A stretch of DNA of 5,862 bases. It comes from Candidatus Woesearchaeota archaeon. Its GTDB lineage: Archaea > Nanobdellota > Nanobdellia > Woesearchaeales > GW2011-AR4. The translations under genes and the position numbers were made by a program. The notes under the pieces were generated by a model, which saw only the letters and a program-made list of their open reading frames with translations, had not been told where the DNA came from and searched no databases. Positions within the stretch are counted from its first letter, which is position 1; every line of letters starts with the position of its first letter. The stretch spans positions 1 to 5,862 of the forward strand of contig JACPMP010000033.1 of the NCBI GenBank assembly GCA_016185915.1, written 5' to 3'. Positions 4,931 through 5,862 of the stretch are shown here, piece by piece.

Positions 4931-5477
4931 GTCTGCAGTTGTTGGATTAACTGAAAGGGGACTCTCTCTAGAGGAGCTACTGCAGTCAATAAGGAATACT
5001 GCTACCCTTTTAAGGAAAAATCCAGATTATGGAGTTCCATTGGCATCTTTTGAAAACTTTAAACTTACAATGAGAATTTATGTCGGACTTGAATGGAATC
5101 ATGGAATATACACAGCGTATCCGCCTGCGGATATTGGAACTGATTATGAAACGATTAAAGAGCGTTATGAAAAAAATCAACCAAAAGCATTACACCCATC
5201 AAGACAAAAATTTCCGGAACCTTTAGAAATAGAAAGGAGAACTGTTGAAGAAGCTAAAGAAATGCTCGGAATTGCTGGACAAATACGATCAAGAGAAACT
5301 CCATATAAATTGAAACCGCTTTTAGATTATCTTCATACATTTAAGATGGTATGTCTCTTAAACAGTCCTGATGGGGATGTATACAGGAAAATTAAAAGTG
5401 CCAAAGAAGTTTATAGAGCATATAGAACTATTGAGGGATTCTTACAAAAATCTAAATCAGCTCCCTCAAATCCTTAA
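4923..5477 (+). CDS. Protein of unknown function, co-transcribed with the methylthiotransferase gene
   Basis: I do not recognise this 184-residue soluble protein. Residues 10-32 (ERGLSLEELLQSIRNTATLL) look like paired helices, and 37-65 hold a strand-like, aromatic-rich part (FENFKLTMRIYVGLEW, then NHGIYTAYPPAD). Residues 70-130 are charged and helical, and 131-175 contain a helical pair with many Tyr and Lys. No membrane segment, signal peptide or clear catalytic motif is visible. The TTG start at 4923 overlaps the upstream stop (TTGGTTAG) and is supported by GAGGGG at 4909-4914, 8 bases before it; there is no ATG before residue 50. Tight coupling suggests a shared transcript and perhaps a role near tRNA modification, which is only guilt by association. 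Its 3' end overlaps the convergent ald gene by 26 bases. Confidence 0.75.
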   Translation: MVRSAVVGLTERGLSLEELLQSIRNTATLLRKNPDYGVPLASFENFKLTMRIYVGLEWNHGIYTAYPPADIGTDYETIKERYEKNQPKALHPSRQKFPEPLEIERRTVEEAKEMLGIAGQIRSRETPYKLKPLLDYLHTFKMVCLLNSPDGDVYRKIKSAKEVYRAYRTIEGFLQKSKSAPSNP

Positions 5478-5862
5478 ACTTATCTTGTATCCTCAGCCCT
5501 TCAGCCACTGGCTTATAAGTTATGTAACCTTTGTATGTATTAACCCCTTTCGCAAATCCAGCATCATTTTTTACAGCATTTTCAAATCCATAATTAGCCA
5601 ATTTCAAAACATAAGGGAGTGTAGCATTTGTCAATGCAATTGTCGAAGTGCGGGGATAAGCTCCCGGCATATTTGTAACGCAATAATGTATTACTCCATG
5701 CTTAACAAAAACAGGCTCACTATGTTTTGTTGGCATTGATGTTTCTATGCAGCCGCCTTGGTCAATGCTTACATCAACAATTACAGAGCCAGCTTGCATT
5801 GTCTTGACCATTTCTTCTGTCACAACATAAGGCGCTTTTGCACCTGTTACAAGCACAGCTCC
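5452..5862 (-). CDS. ald: Alanine dehydrogenase, C-terminal part (runs off the right edge)
   Basis: The visible 136 residues match the last third of NAD-dependent alanine dehydrogenase, which interconverts alanine with pyruvate and ammonia. Motifs in order are GAVLVTGAKAP, MVKTMQAGSVIVDVSIDQGG, HGVIHYCVTNMPGAYPRTST, ALTNATLPYVLKLAN and GVNTYKGYITY, then a short C-terminal tail before TAG (5454-5452). The IDQGG motif holds the aspartate thought to be catalytic in this family. The segment covers the end of the NAD-binding Rossmann domain and the return to the catalytic domain. The frame is still open at 5862; full-length enzymes have about 370 residues, so roughly 235 are missing. GTG at 5856 is internal, not the start. 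No disruption is seen in the visible part. Confidence 0.95.
   Translation of the reverse strand, partial: GAVLVTGAKAPYVVTEEMVKTMQAGSVIVDVSIDQGGCIETSMPTKHSEPVFVKHGVIHYCVTNMPGAYPRTSTIALTNATLPYVLKLANYGFENAVKNDAGFAKGVNTYKGYITYKPVAEGLRIQDKFKDLRELI

Noticed and set aside
5371..5739. Plus-strand open frame across the end of the unknown gene and into ald
   Set aside because: The minus strand here encodes conserved alanine dehydrogenase motifs.

Overview
The window reads as a slice of an AT-rich archaeal chromosome. Archaeal hallmarks are a DUF131-type small membrane protein, a CDKAL1/e-MtaB-type tRNA methylthiotransferase, an archaeal-style phosphohexomutase, and TATA boxes centred 26-28 bases before start codons. 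The small, tightly packed, partly unrecognisable genes would suit a DPANN lineage (Woesearchaeota/Pacearchaeota-like), but that placement is an inference and no rRNA is present to test it.

Left part (1-1235): a possible gene tail runs in from the left edge and converges on a DUF131 family gene. A 315-base stretch without a supported gene follows (352-666). It holds a cluster of TATAC/GTATA palindromes around 400-501 and a strongly structured leader or small RNA at 568-633. It leads into a short coiled-coil protein gene (667-927), which overlaps tail-to-tail by 4 bases with a gene on the minus strand for an HPF/RaiA-like ribosome-associated protein.

Middle (1236-3590): a divergent promoter region of 84 bases serves the HPF-like gene and a phosphohexomutase gene (1320-2711). 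The mutase gene overlaps by 8 bases with a gene of unknown family ending in an HExxH motif (2704-3590). That second gene is broken by an exact 47-bp tandem duplication: removing one copy restores a single 279-residue reading frame. It also carries a GC-rich 44-bp nested palindrome just upstream of the duplication.

Right part (3591-5862): a new TATA box starts a two-gene unit, the tRNA t6A methylthiotransferase gene and an overlapping unrecognised gene with a TTG start. This unit converges, with a 26-base overlap, on the C-terminal part of an alanine dehydrogenase gene (ald) that runs off the right edge on the minus strand.

First genes of units (DUF131, HPF-like, mutase, methylthiotransferase) look leaderless, while genes inside units have purine-rich Shine-Dalgarno-like stretches. 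The most notable items are the duplication-disrupted HExxH gene, the palindrome cluster with its structured leader, and the palindromic insert-like element.
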